A stretch of DNA of 35,185 bases, taken from positions 1 through 35,185 of the forward strand of contig NZ_NMQT01000063.1 of NCBI RefSeq assembly GCF_002234405.1. Reading direction: 5' to 3'. Positions 7,551 through 15,150 of this stretch are shown piece by piece. Position 1 is the stretch's first letter; every line of letters begins with the position of its first letter. The translations under genes were made by a program, and so were the position numbers. This DNA is from Amycolatopsis thailandensis (GTDB taxonomy: Bacteria > Actinomycetota > Actinomycetes > Mycobacteriales > Pseudonocardiaceae). Below the pieces are notes generated by a model. It had not been told where the DNA came from, did no database searches, and worked only from the letters and a program-made list of their open reading frames with translations.

Positions 7551-8083
7551 TGCAGGGCGGGGTGCCGGGGAGCCACGGTGTGGCCGTGGTTTCTCCGCAT
7601 CTGGTCCAGGCGTGGGAGATGGCTTACCGCCACTACAGCGCGCTGAGGGCACAGACTGCCCAGGTCGTCGACCCCTTGGCGGCGCACGACGTGGGTGTTG
7701 CTTCCCTCGCGGTGGCGTCGGCCTGGCGGGACCTCCTGGCGGAAGGCCAGTTGCCGTGGTGGGTGCTCGCGGCCGTGACAGCGGCGGCTGAGGGATTCGA
7801 GGAGAACGCGCGGTCGTGGGAGATCCGCGCTTACAGCGAGGAGGGGCAGGGCCGTGGCGTTCAACGCGATGTGGAAGCCGGGGCCGCAGGCGGTCGCGGG
7901 AATGCAGGGCAATGGTTCGGCGAACCCGGCCCTGGTGATCTACCTGGACCCGGACAGCCTGGCGATCATGCCGCCGTCCGACCCGGCCGCGTGGCCGGAG
8001 TTCATCCGGCTCCTTCGCCAAATCCGCGACAGCGCGGACGAACTGGCCGTGTTCCTCGGCAAACACGCGGCGGTGCGCAATGA
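7550..8083 (+). CDS. Hypothetical AICE protein with doubtful C-terminus
   Basis: The frame encodes 177 aa from the ATG at 7550, coupled to the previous stop. The first ~100 residues look real: HLVQAWEMAYRHYSAL, then VASAWRDLLAEGQLPWWVLA, helical and tryptophan-rich. From about 7854 the reading becomes glycine-, proline- and arginine-rich while a different frame starts there with a strong ribosome site and better third-position GC. The natural stop has probably been lost, or the gene truly overlaps the next by 230 bp. Function unknown. Confidence 0.5.
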   Translation: MQGGVPGSHGVAVVSPHLVQAWEMAYRHYSALRAQTAQVVDPLAAHDVGVASLAVASAWRDLLAEGQLPWWVLAAVTAAAEGFEENARSWEIRAYSEEGQGRGVQRDVEAGAAGGRGNAGQWFGEPGPGDLPGPGQPGDHAAVRPGRVAGVHPAPSPNPRQRGRTGRVPRQTRGGAQ

Positions 8084-8102
8084 CGACTCCGGGCCGGAAT
8101 GA
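7854..8102 (+). CDS. Small hypothetical AICE protein
   Basis: An 82-aa protein starting at GTG 7854 behind GAGGAGGGG. It has strongly GC-biased third positions and a sensible composition (NPALVIYLDPDSLAIMPP, then FIRLLRQIRDSADELAVFLG, an amphipathic helix). No family was recognised. It lies wholly inside the tail of the preceding frame and overlaps the next ATG at 8080. It is probably the real coding frame in this stretch. Confidence 0.6.
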   Translation: MAFNAMWKPGPQAVAGMQGNGSANPALVIYLDPDSLAIMPPSDPAAWPEFIRLLRQIRDSADELAVFLGKHAAVRNDDSGPE

Positions 8103-8334
8103 GCCGCAGACCCTCAAGGACGCGCACCTGGTCGCCTCGGCTCGTCGGCCGAAGCCCGGGTCGAACAGGTCGACGTGGTTGAAGTTCCATAAAGAGAACG
8201 CGCGCATGTATCAGGCCGTGTCCGATGTGGACCGCGCGCACCACCACGAACTCAAGTACTGGGTCGGTTATGAGGAGCGGAAGGCCGAGGAGGTGGCCGC
8301 GCAGATCCAGAAGGAGAAGTCGCAAGTCAGCTGA
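8080..8334 (+). CDS. AMED_5909-like small protein
   Basis: An 84-aa hydrophilic protein with ATG at 8080. The stretch TLKDAHLVASARRPKPGSNR and the later AVSDVDRAHHHELKYWVGYE resemble, from memory, the Amycolatopsis/Pseudonocardiaceae family named AMED_5909, whose hallmark is VDRxHHHExxYW. Function unknown. It is the last gene before a strong terminator hairpin. Confidence 0.6.
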   Translation: MTTPGRNEPQTLKDAHLVASARRPKPGSNRSTWLKFHKENARMYQAVSDVDRAHHHELKYWVGYEERKAEEVAAQIQKEKSQVS

Positions 8335-8363
8335 AAACTGAATGACAGAGCGAAAAACGCACG

Positions 8364-8394
8364 TGAGGACGTGCGGCGTACAAACACGTCCTCA
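8364..8394 (+). terminator. Terminator after the small-gene operon
   Basis: TGAGGACGTG (8364-8373), 11-nt loop, CACGTCCTCA (8385-8394), followed by a T-rich run (CGCTTTTCTTG). It lies 30 bases after the 8334 stop. The Rep-Int genes downstream thus probably have their own promoter in 8395-8484. Confidence 0.75.
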
Positions 8395-8484
8395 ATCGCT
8401 TTTCTTGTCCTGTAAGGCGCAGAAGCGGAATCCGGCTACCAACCTTGCCGCTCCTGCGCTGTCCACAACCTCTGGAAGTGAACA

Positions 8485-8646
8485 ATGACAACGCTAAACG
8501 ATGGCAACAAACGTCCGCTAGACGGGGTCACCCGAACGCGCTGCACAGTCTGTAAGCGGTTCGCGAAGCTGCTGCCCGGCGAGAAGGAATGCGCTCCCTG
8601 TCAGGGAATGCTCCCGCTGGACCTGACCGGCGGTGATCGCCGATGA
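8485..8646 (+). CDS. 53-aa zinc-ribbon peptide
   Basis: A small gene: ATG 8485 preceded by GGAAGTG, stop TGA 8644-8646, 53 aa. It contains two CxxC knuckles, CTVC and CAPC, 16 residues apart, as in a treble-clef or zinc-ribbon fold. The stop overlaps the FtsK-like gene start as ATGA, so the two are translationally coupled. It may be an accessory DNA- or protein-binding factor for transfer or replication; no function is known. Confidence 0.7.
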   Translation: MTTLNDGNKRPLDGVTRTRCTVCKRFAKLLPGEKECAPCQGMLPLDLTGGDRR

Positions 8647-10205
8647 ACGGGATCGGTGTCCTTCTCATCGGCGGCGGCGTGCTCGGCGTGGTGGTGTGGC
8701 TGCTGCACAAGCTCGGTCGCGCGCTCGCCACGATCCTGGAAGTCCTGGCGGCGGCCGCATTGGTGTTCATCGCCCTCTGGTGGCTGCTCAAATCGTTGCT
8801 GTGGCTGGCAAAGCAAGTCGTCACGCGCTGGCGGACCAGTCTCACAGTGGTGGCGCTCGTGGCGTGGTGGCAGTACCTCGGGTGGCTGCCCCTGGCGATC
8901 GTGACAGCCTCGGTCGTCGCCGTGCTGGCGTCGTGGCAGCTGATCGACGTCGTGTCCTACGACCACCACTGCGGCCGGTTCCTCCGGTCCTGGTGGATGC
9001 GCTGGGCGGTCTACGCGCGCAAGCTCCCGGCCTGGCTGCACGCCTGCGGGCTGAGCATCCGGGACGAGACGCTGCCGGTGGAAGTGACGGTGAACCTGGT
9101 CGGCCGTCGACGTTTGCTGTCCCGCAAGGCCGCCTCGGCATCACGGGCCGTTCAGGTGCCGAAGGTGCTCAAGGTCCGATCGGGGCCGTCGTGGGATGAG
9201 GTGCGGGTGCAGCTCGTTCCGGGGCAGAAGCCCGAGGACTTCGACGAGGCCGCGCGGGCGCTGGCGGTGGCGCGCAAGGTCAAGCGGTGCCAGGTGCGGG
9301 AACTGGAGCCCAACGTGGTCTCCATCGACTTCCAGCGCCGTGACCTACTCAAATCCGCGGTGACCTCCCTGCCGGTTCCTGACCTGGTGTCCCTCGATGG
9401 GCTCGGCGTGGATCTGCGGCATGTGTGGTCCGGGACCACGGAGTACGGCTCGGACTGGCGGGTCCCGCTGGTCGGCTCGGGTGCGCACTGCCTGACCGCT
9501 GGCGCGACCGGATCGGGCAAGAACTCGGTGATGTGGTGCCCGCTGGTGTCAGCCGCACCCGCGATTCGGTCCGGTGTGGTCCGGGTGTCCGGCATCGACC
9601 CCAAAGGGATGGAACTCGCCTACGGACGCGGGATCTTCGCCCGGTACGCGGTGACCGGTAAGCAGGCGCTCGAACTCCTCGACGGCCTGCTTGAGGAGAT
9701 GGAAGCCCGCAAGCACGAGTTCGCCGGACGCGTGCGCATGATCCCGATCAGCGTCGAGCATCCGCTAGAGGTTCTGGAGTTCGACGAGATCAGCGCGTTG
9801 ACCAAGTACACCGACCGCAAGACCCGTGACGCGATCGTGGAAAAGGTCGCGCTCCTCACCACGCAAGGCAGGGCCTTGGGGATCACGGTGCGCGGCTACG
9901 TGCAGGAACCAACCAAGGACACCGTCCCGGTTCGTGAGCTGTTCCCGCGCCGGGTGTGTCTGCGGGTGACCTCGAAGACGCATGTCGGGATGGTGCTCGG
10001 CGACGGCGCTTACGAACGCGGTGCGTGGGCGAACCGGATCGGTGATTCCGAAGCCGGTGTCGGCTACGTCTGGGGCGAAGGCGTCCGCGAACCCCTGCGC
10101 GTCCGGGCCGGATGGGTCGCCGACGAGGAGATCAAGGCGCTGGAGAACTACGTGACCAACTGTGGCGCTCACGTAGTTGGACTCTCCGAGGGGAGGGCAG
10201 CGTGA
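8643..10205 (+). CDS. FtsK/SpoIIIE-like conjugal DNA translocase
   Basis: A 520-aa membrane-anchored ATPase. Two or three hydrophobic segments lie in residues ~3-55 and ~65-100. The motor domain has Walker A GATGSGKN at ~287-294 and Walker B VLEFDEI at ~376-382. Family knowledge: in pSAM2-type elements a single FtsK-like protein (TraSA/TraB class) moves double-stranded DNA between mycelial cells, without a relaxosome. It is flanked by the zinc-ribbon peptide (ATGA overlap) and a small protein (GTGA overlap), forming one coupled unit with Rep, Xis and Int. It lacks an obvious C-terminal gamma DNA-recognition domain, or that domain is too divergent to recognise. Confidence 0.9.
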   Translation: MNGIGVLLIGGGVLGVVVWLLHKLGRALATILEVLAAAALVFIALWWLLKSLLWLAKQVVTRWRTSLTVVALVAWWQYLGWLPLAIVTASVVAVLASWQLIDVVSYDHHCGRFLRSWWMRWAVYARKLPAWLHACGLSIRDETLPVEVTVNLVGRRRLLSRKAASASRAVQVPKVLKVRSGPSWDEVRVQLVPGQKPEDFDEAARALAVARKVKRCQVRELEPNVVSIDFQRRDLLKSAVTSLPVPDLVSLDGLGVDLRHVWSGTTEYGSDWRVPLVGSGAHCLTAGATGSGKNSVMWCPLVSAAPAIRSGVVRVSGIDPKGMELAYGRGIFARYAVTGKQALELLDGLLEEMEARKHEFAGRVRMIPISVEHPLEVLEFDEISALTKYTDRKTRDAIVEKVALLTTQGRALGITVRGYVQEPTKDTVPVRELFPRRVCLRVTSKTHVGMVLGDGAYERGAWANRIGDSEAGVGYVWGEGVREPLRVRAGWVADEEIKALENYVTNCGAHVVGLSEGRAA

Positions 10206-10588
10206 ACCGGCTGATGGTCTTCCTCGACGCGATCCGCGATCACCTCGACTCGTTCGCGCTGCCTCCGTCCGCGTCCGTGCGGGTTGGGGTGGGTCCTGAT
10301 CCGATCACGGTGCAACTCGACTCCGACCGTCTGGAGGACGTTGCCCGTGGGCTGCTCACCTGGGCTGCCTCGCTTGACGACGTGACGGCTTCGCTGTGGC
10401 GTCCTGCGGGCGGCGGGTCGGTGCACCTGGAACTGAGCGGCCGGACTCCCTGTGGCATCCCGGTGGTGGTCTACGGCGGTGTCTGGTTCGACGAAGCCAC
10501 GTTCCCGGACCTGCCTGCGGGGATGCGGCAGGAGATGCCGGTGTTCGTGCTGCGGCAGTGGAACGCCCCTGGGGAGGTGGCTGCCTGA
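10202..10588 (+). CDS. Small hypothetical protein between transfer and Rep genes
   Basis: A 128-aa protein of unknown function. Its GTG start at 10202 overlaps the FtsK-like stop (GTGA) behind GGGAGGG, so it is coupled. The sequence is acidic and amphipathic (FLDAIRDHLDSFALPPSASV, VHLELSGRTPCGIPVVVYGG). No catalytic motif was seen. Its stop overlaps the Rep start as TGATG. The position suggests a replication accessory role; this is inference. Confidence 0.65.
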   Translation: MNRLMVFLDAIRDHLDSFALPPSASVRVGVGPDPITVQLDSDRLEDVARGLLTWAASLDDVTASLWRPAGGGSVHLELSGRTPCGIPVVVYGGVWFDEATFPDLPAGMRQEMPVFVLRQWNAPGEVAA

Positions 10589-12207
10589 TGAGTACCCAGG
10601 AATCCGCGGTGACTATGCCGGCCAAAACCCGGGCGGCTCGGATGCGTGAGCCTCTGGCGTCGGACGTGGTGAAGGCGACCGCTGAGAAGCACGGGGTTTG
10701 TGTTCGGCCGTTCACGATGGAGGTCGGCGATACCGACACCGGAGAGCTTCGCTACGTCCCTGTCCCGTGTGGATCGACGGTCGAGTCGGTGTGCCTGCCG
10801 TGTGCCCGGAAAGCGAAGGCGCTGCGACAGGTTCAGTGCCGCGAGGGTTGGCACATCGACACCGAACCGGACTTCACCCCAGAGCCGCCCTCCGAAACCC
10901 AAACAGAGTTGTTGGCGTTCCGGGCTGACCTCGTCGCCGCCTACCTGCAAGAGACCAACCAGGCCGAAGCCGACGAACTGCGCGAGGAAATCCAGGGAGT
11001 CGACGACGAACTTCGGCAACTCGGGATGCGCGGCCGCCTCCCCTCGATCGACCTGCCCACGAAGAAGGCGGTCAAGCGGTCGACCAAGCGGCGGCAGGAC
11101 GCGCCGAACCTCCCTCGACGCAAGGTCGCCAAGACCACGCTCGGACGCGAGTATGCGGGACGGTTCCGGCCGTCGATGTTCGTCACGCTCACCTGCGACA
11201 CCTACGGCCCGGTCCGCTCCGACGGTGCACCGGTCGACCCGGCGACCTATGACTATCGGCGGGCGGCTCGGGACGCCGTGCACTTCTCCGCGCTGGTGGA
11301 CAGGTGGTGGCAGAACCTGCGGCGCGTGGTCGGGTGGGACGCGCAGTACTTCGCGACCGTTGAACCGCAACGGCGGGCGGCTCCGCACCTGCACGCGGCG
11401 ATTCGGGGATCGGTGCCGCATGACGTGATCCGGCAGGTCACCGAAGCGACTTACCACCAGGTCTGGTGGCCTGCCCACGACAAAGTGGTCTACGTCGACC
11501 GGATGCCCCTGTGGGACGGCGACGCCCGGGTGTTCGTCGACCCGGACACCCGCGAACCGCTTACCTCGTGGGACGACGCGGTAGAAGCCGTGGAAGACCC
11601 GGCGCACGTGGTCACCTTCGGCCATCAGGTCCACTCCAAGGGCATCCTCGGCGGCACCGAAGAAGCCGGACGGCACATCGGCTACCTGACCAAGTACCTC
11701 ACAAAATCCACCGGTGAGGTCGTCGAAGCCGACACCACCCGGCAGAAGGACCACCACGACCGGTTCCACGCGGAACTGTCGGTGACACCCTGCTCTCCTC
11801 GCTGCGCGGTGTGGCTGCTCTACGGCATCAACCCCAAGGGCGCCAACGGAAAGACCACACCAGGGCACTGCAAAGGAAGGGCGCACCGGCGGACCACGCT
11901 CGGCCTGCCAGGACGCCGAGTGCTGGTGTCGCGCAAGTGGTCGGGGAAGACGCTCGTCGACCACAAGGCGGACCGGAAAGCGTTCGTCCTGCAAGCGCTG
12001 GCGGCGGTCGGGATCGAGAAACCGGCACCGGACCCGGCTCGGTTGGTCTGGCGCAAGGTCGACTCCGGGGATCCGTTTGTGCCGCCTCGGGACCACCTGG
12101 TGATGCACGCGATCTCGGAACGCATCACCTGGAAAGCCGAGTACGACAAAGCACTGCTAGCCGCGCAGAGTCCGCCAGATCTTTCGGCAACTCCGCTCGC
12201 TGCCTGA
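10588..12207 (+). CDS. Replication initiator protein (RepSA-like, HUH type)
   Basis: A 539-aa initiator starting at ATG 10588. An N-terminal cysteine cluster (C61, C69, C72, C84) suggests a zinc finger. The HUH endonuclease signature follows: motif 1 FVTLTCDTYGP near 197, motif 2 with H267-L-H269 (PHLHAAIRG), and motif 3 with tyrosines 366 and 370 in YLTKYLTKS. Family knowledge: RepSA-like proteins nick a double-strand origin and start rolling-circle replication of the excised AICE. The earlier in-frame extension back to 10396 lies inside the preceding gene and is rejected. Xis follows after 14 bp. Confidence 0.9.
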   Translation: MSTQESAVTMPAKTRAARMREPLASDVVKATAEKHGVCVRPFTMEVGDTDTGELRYVPVPCGSTVESVCLPCARKAKALRQVQCREGWHIDTEPDFTPEPPSETQTELLAFRADLVAAYLQETNQAEADELREEIQGVDDELRQLGMRGRLPSIDLPTKKAVKRSTKRRQDAPNLPRRKVAKTTLGREYAGRFRPSMFVTLTCDTYGPVRSDGAPVDPATYDYRRAARDAVHFSALVDRWWQNLRRVVGWDAQYFATVEPQRRAAPHLHAAIRGSVPHDVIRQVTEATYHQVWWPAHDKVVYVDRMPLWDGDARVFVDPDTREPLTSWDDAVEAVEDPAHVVTFGHQVHSKGILGGTEEAGRHIGYLTKYLTKSTGEVVEADTTRQKDHHDRFHAELSVTPCSPRCAVWLLYGINPKGANGKTTPGHCKGRAHRRTTLGLPGRRVLVSRKWSGKTLVDHKADRKAFVLQALAAVGIEKPAPDPARLVWRKVDSGDPFVPPRDHLVMHAISERITWKAEYDKALLAAQSPPDLSATPLAA

Positions 12208-12221
12208 CTTTGGGGGACGCC

Positions 12222-12425
12222 ATGAACGACAACATTGCACGACTGGACACCCTTCTCAGCACTCCTGAGCTCTGCGATTTCCTCGGCATCAGCCGGGACA
12301 CGCTCTACGAGTGGCGAGAGATCAACACGGCTCCTCCTGCGATCAAGCTGCCCAACGGCCACTTGCGGTTCGCGCTGACGGCGGTGCGCGAGTGGCTGAG
12401 CGGCAGGCAGGAGCGTGCGGCATGA
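12222..12425 (+). CDS. xis: Excisionase (Xis), MerR-type helix-turn-helix
   Basis: A 67-aa DNA-binding protein. TPELCDFLGISRDTLYEWR (residues ~14-32) is the winged-helix core of the MerR/excisionase family, and HLRFALTAVREWL supplies the wing and final helix. It should bend the att ends and bias the integrase toward excision. Preceded by a GGGGGA site, it ends in an ATGA overlap with int. The direct TTCCG repeats at both element ends are plausible sites for it or for the integrase arms. Confidence 0.85.
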   Translation: MNDNIARLDTLLSTPELCDFLGISRDTLYEWREINTAPPAIKLPNGHLRFALTAVREWLSGRQERAA

Positions 12426-13810
12426 AACCGACGCATCAGGTCCGGCTGTGGGAGATCAAGACCATGCCGCCGGACAAGAAGACCGGCAAGAAGCGGCGGC
12501 GTCCCTACGGCGTCCGCTGGATCACTGCTGGCCGAGAGCACTCGCAATGGTTTGCTACCAAGGCTTTGGCGAAAGCTGAGCTGTCCAAGCTCCAGCAGGC
12601 CATGAACCGCGGTGAGACGTTCGATATCGAGACCGGGCTTCCGGAGTCGATGTACCGGGAGGAGCGATCACCGACGCTGCTTCGGGTCGTCCGTGAGTAC
12701 CTGGATCACGTCTGGCCGGACCTGTCGCCGAACTCGCGCGGGCGTCTCGTCGACGGGCTAGCCGTTGCGGTGCAAGGGTTCCTGACCGAGGAACCAGACT
12801 TTGACCCTGCGGTGGTCCGGCGTGTGCTGACTACGTTCGTGCTCCCTCCAGACGGGTCGACCGTTGAACCGACGACGGAAGGGCGGGAGGTTGCGGCGTG
12901 GCTTGCGGACCATTCGCGTCGGGTTGTCGAGCTGGCCGACCAGGACGGCGTGACTGAGGTCGGGCGGGCGCTGCGGACCAACCTGGACGGCAAGCGTGCG
13001 GCCAACAGCACAGTGGACACCAGGAAGGGCGCGCTTGTGCAGGCGCTTGGGTTCGCGGTCGACAAGGCGTATCTCGGCGAGAACCCGTTCTCCGGGCTGA
13101 ACCTGGTCAAGTTCCGGGATGTGCAGGCCGTTGACCCTGGCGTCGTCGTGAACCCGCTCCAGGCTCGGGAACTGCTGGCCTCGGTCAGCTACGTGCGGCC
13201 TCGCTGCCGGAACCGATCGTGGCGGCCGTTCTTCGCGGCGCTCTACTACGGCGGTGTCCGGCCGAGCGAGGCTCGGTTCCTGGCTGAGCAGCATTGCGAG
13301 TTGCCTCGGACCGGCTGGGGTGCGCTCGTGCTTCCGAACTCACTCGGTCGGTCGGCTGCGCGGTACAGCGACGACGGGCAGACGTACCAAGTTCGGTCGC
13401 TGAAGCATCGGGCGGACACGGCGACCCGGACCGTGCCGATCCCGCCGGTACTCGTCCGGCTCTTCCTCGATCATCTGGACGAGGTTGGGACCGGGCCTGA
13501 CGGGCGACTGTTCTGGGGCAAGGACGGTGCCCCGATCAGTAACGCTTCGTACACGGATATCTGGCGTCGGGCTCGGCTGTTGGGTCTGCCGCCTCGCCTG
13601 GCGGGCTCGATGCTGGCCGGACGTCCGTATGACCTACGTCACGCTGCCGTCTCGTCGTGGATCGCGGCCGGTGTGCCTCTCCCTGACGTGGCGGACCGGG
13701 CGGGGCACACGGTGGACATGCTGACGAAGGTCTACGCGAAGTTCGTCCACGGAACCCGGTCGACGGCGAATCGCAAGATCGAGATGTTCCTAGACGATGA
13801 TCTCGGCTAG
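12422..13810 (+). CDS. int: Tyrosine site-specific integrase
   Basis: A 462-aa tyrosine recombinase starting at ATG 12422, coupled to xis. Catalytic positions are readable: R280 (YYGGVRPSEAR), R406 (YDLRHAAVSS), H429 (RAGH) and nucleophile Y438 (TKVYAKF). The first residue of the usual HxxR box is Tyr, a common variant in actinobacterial AICE integrases. An N-terminal arm-binding domain (PYGVRWITAGREHSQWFATK) and a core-binding region of ~100-220 precede the catalytic domain. It lies 233 bp from the right att site. Target: the 38-bp core in the groES promoter. Confidence 0.95.
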   Translation: MKPTHQVRLWEIKTMPPDKKTGKKRRRPYGVRWITAGREHSQWFATKALAKAELSKLQQAMNRGETFDIETGLPESMYREERSPTLLRVVREYLDHVWPDLSPNSRGRLVDGLAVAVQGFLTEEPDFDPAVVRRVLTTFVLPPDGSTVEPTTEGREVAAWLADHSRRVVELADQDGVTEVGRALRTNLDGKRAANSTVDTRKGALVQALGFAVDKAYLGENPFSGLNLVKFRDVQAVDPGVVVNPLQARELLASVSYVRPRCRNRSWRPFFAALYYGGVRPSEARFLAEQHCELPRTGWGALVLPNSLGRSAARYSDDGQTYQVRSLKHRADTATRTVPIPPVLVRLFLDHLDEVGTGPDGRLFWGKDGAPISNASYTDIWRRARLLGLPPRLAGSMLAGRPYDLRHAAVSSWIAAGVPLPDVADRAGHTVDMLTKVYAKFVHGTRSTANRKIEMFLDDDLG

Positions 13811-13867
13811 GCGCGGTACGGTGGATGTGCCCTCGGATGAAACACCAGGTCCGGGGGCATGTTCGCG

Positions 13868-13897
13868 TTCCGGGCTTGTTCCGTGGCTGTTCCGTGG
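13868..13897. repeat. Three 11-bp-phased TTCCG motifs, candidate Int/Xis arm sites
   Basis: TTCCG occurs at 13868, 13879 and 13890, exactly one helical turn (11 bp) apart, and the last two form a 10-bp direct repeat TGTTCCGTGG. Two further TTCCG motifs 11 bp apart occur near the left end (2546, 2557). Such phased direct repeats flanking a core are typical arm-type sites for tyrosine integrases and their Xis. Confidence 0.55.
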
Positions 13898-14043
13898 ACA
13901 CCACCAAGCGGCCGGTGATCGTCACAGACAGTCCCAGACGCCAGTTCTTCGGCAGTTTCGCGTTATGACTGACAGGAGCCCGAATTTGGGCCTGGACCGG
14001 AACCTCTTGCAATCACCTTGAGTGACTGAAATCCCGCGAGCCT

Positions 14044-14081
14044 TCTAGCCATGTGAGTGCCAGCTTCGCAAGGAGGGTCCG
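14044..14081. repeat. Right attachment site (attR), 38-bp core
   Basis: Identical to 2461-2498. Upstream of it the element end reads CGAGCCTTC where the other copy has the CIRCE arm TTAGCACTC, so only half the operator remains. The minus-strand -35 TTGCGA (14066-14071) is kept but the -10 becomes TAGAAG (14042-14047). Chromosomal sequence toward ubiA begins at 14082. Confidence 0.88.
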
Positions 14082-14230
14082 GTCACCTTGTCTCCGAGCG
14101 CCTGACCGGCCCTTTTCCCGCAGGGCATGCCCGTCTGATCAGGGCCCCTTGGCTCCGAGTGCCGAATTCGGACCGCATACGCCGATGCGCCCCTACCTTC
14201 GGATCGACGCATGCCGGAGGGGAAGAAACG

Positions 14231-15094
14231 ATGTCGCCGCTCCTCGCGCGGAACAAGCTGCCCGTGTACCTGCGGCTGATGCGGGCGGACAAGCCGATCG
14301 GCGCGCTGCTGCTGCTCTGGCCAACGCTGTGGGCGCTGTGGATCGCCGGTCCGCCGTCGCCATGGATAGTCGCCGCCTTCGTCGCCGGGGTGTGGCTGAT
14401 GCGCGCGGCGGGCTGCGTGGTGAACGACTACGCGGACCGAGGGTTCGACGGTCACGTCAAGCGCACCGCGAATCGTCCTCTGGCCGGTGGCGCGGCGACG
14501 GGCAGGGAGGCGCGCTGCCTGTTCGGCGTCCTGGTGCTGCTTTCCTTCCTGGTGGCCACGACGCTCAACCTGTTGACGGTCGTGCTCTCGGTGGTGGCAC
14601 TGGCGCTGGCGTGCGCGTATCCCTTCGCGAAGCGCTACACGCATCTGCCGCAGGTGGTGCTGGGCGCGGCGTTCGGCTGGTCGATTCCGATGGCCTTCGC
14701 CGCCTCGGCGGGATCCTTGCCGCCGGTTTGCTGGCTCCTGTTCCTCGCCAACCTCTTGTGGGTCGTCGCGTACGACACGCAGTACGCCGCGGTCGACCGG
14801 GACGACGATCTGAAGATCGGCGTGAAGTCCACGGCGATCCTGTTCGGCCGTCACGACAGACTGGCCATCGGCGTCCTGCAAGGCGCGATGCTGGTGCTCA
14901 TGGTGGTGGTCGGCCGTGTGGGCTCGCTCGGCTGGGAGTTCGACCTCGCCGTCGTGGTCGCGGGCGCGTTGTTCGTCCACCAGGGCAGGCTGACCGCGAG
15001 TCGCGAGCGGGACGGCTATTTCCGGGCGTTCATGAACAACAACCTGGTCGGCATGGTGCTCTTCCTGGGCCTCCTGGCAGCGGATCGCGTTTAG
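14231..15094 (+). CDS. ubiA: UbiA 4-hydroxybenzoate polyprenyltransferase-like protein
   Basis: A 287-aa integral membrane prenyltransferase with about eight hydrophobic segments. Two Mg-diphosphate motifs are intact: NDYADRGFD (65-73) and YDTQYAAVDRDDD (181-193). RLMRADKPIGALLLLWPTLW and YTHLPQVVLGAAFGWSIPMA are, from memory, nearly identical to gammaproteobacterial UbiA, which prenylates 4-hydroxybenzoate in ubiquinone synthesis. Actinomycetes use menaquinone, so this is probably an acquired gene with another aromatic acceptor or a meroterpenoid role. GGAGGGG precedes the ATG. The last residues (ADRV and stop) are encoded by a palindromic repeat. Confidence 0.92.
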   Translation: MSPLLARNKLPVYLRLMRADKPIGALLLLWPTLWALWIAGPPSPWIVAAFVAGVWLMRAAGCVVNDYADRGFDGHVKRTANRPLAGGAATGREARCLFGVLVLLSFLVATTLNLLTVVLSVVALALACAYPFAKRYTHLPQVVLGAAFGWSIPMAFAASAGSLPPVCWLLFLANLLWVVAYDTQYAAVDRDDDLKIGVKSTAILFGRHDRLAIGVLQGAMLVLMVVVGRVGSLGWEFDLAVVVAGALFVHQGRLTASRERDGYFRAFMNNNLVGMVLFLGLLAADRV

Positions 15095-15150
15095 CCCGCT
15101 AAACGCAGGTCGGCGGCCGGAGCGCGATTAGGGGGCTAAACGCAGGTCGG
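15082..15150. repeat. Two palindromic repeats between convergent ubiA and HAD gene
   Basis: Copies at 15082-15113 and 15120-15150. The first contains the ubiA stop (GTT TAG, 15092-15094). The second contains the minus-strand TAA stop (15128-15130) of the HAD gene and its last codons, DLRLAP. The convergent genes thus end inside neighbouring repeats, which could act as a bidirectional terminator. Confidence 0.85.

Larger units (their letters stand above)
2461..14081. mobile_element. Integrated AICE-type conjugative element in the groES promoter
   Basis: An 11.6 kb block bounded by a perfect 38-bp direct repeat (2461-2498 and 14044-14081). It has the usual gene set of an actinomycete integrative and conjugative element: FtsK/Tra-type translocase, rolling-circle-type replication initiator, excisionase and tyrosine integrase next to one end, plus small conserved proteins and cargo. 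Translational overlaps link most genes from 7089 to 13810. The chromosomal palindromic repeats are absent from it. The left cargo gene is much AT-richer than the rest. Integration is at the groES promoter rather than in a tRNA gene. Confidence 0.9.

Noticed and set aside
11811..12425. Longer 204-aa version of the excisionase
   Set aside because: The extension lies inside the Rep gene in a different frame; ATG 12222 has its own ribosome site and gives the normal Xis length.
14044..14081. att core as the 3' end of a tRNA gene
   Set aside because: The sequence has no tRNA arms; it matches the groES promoter and CIRCE instead.
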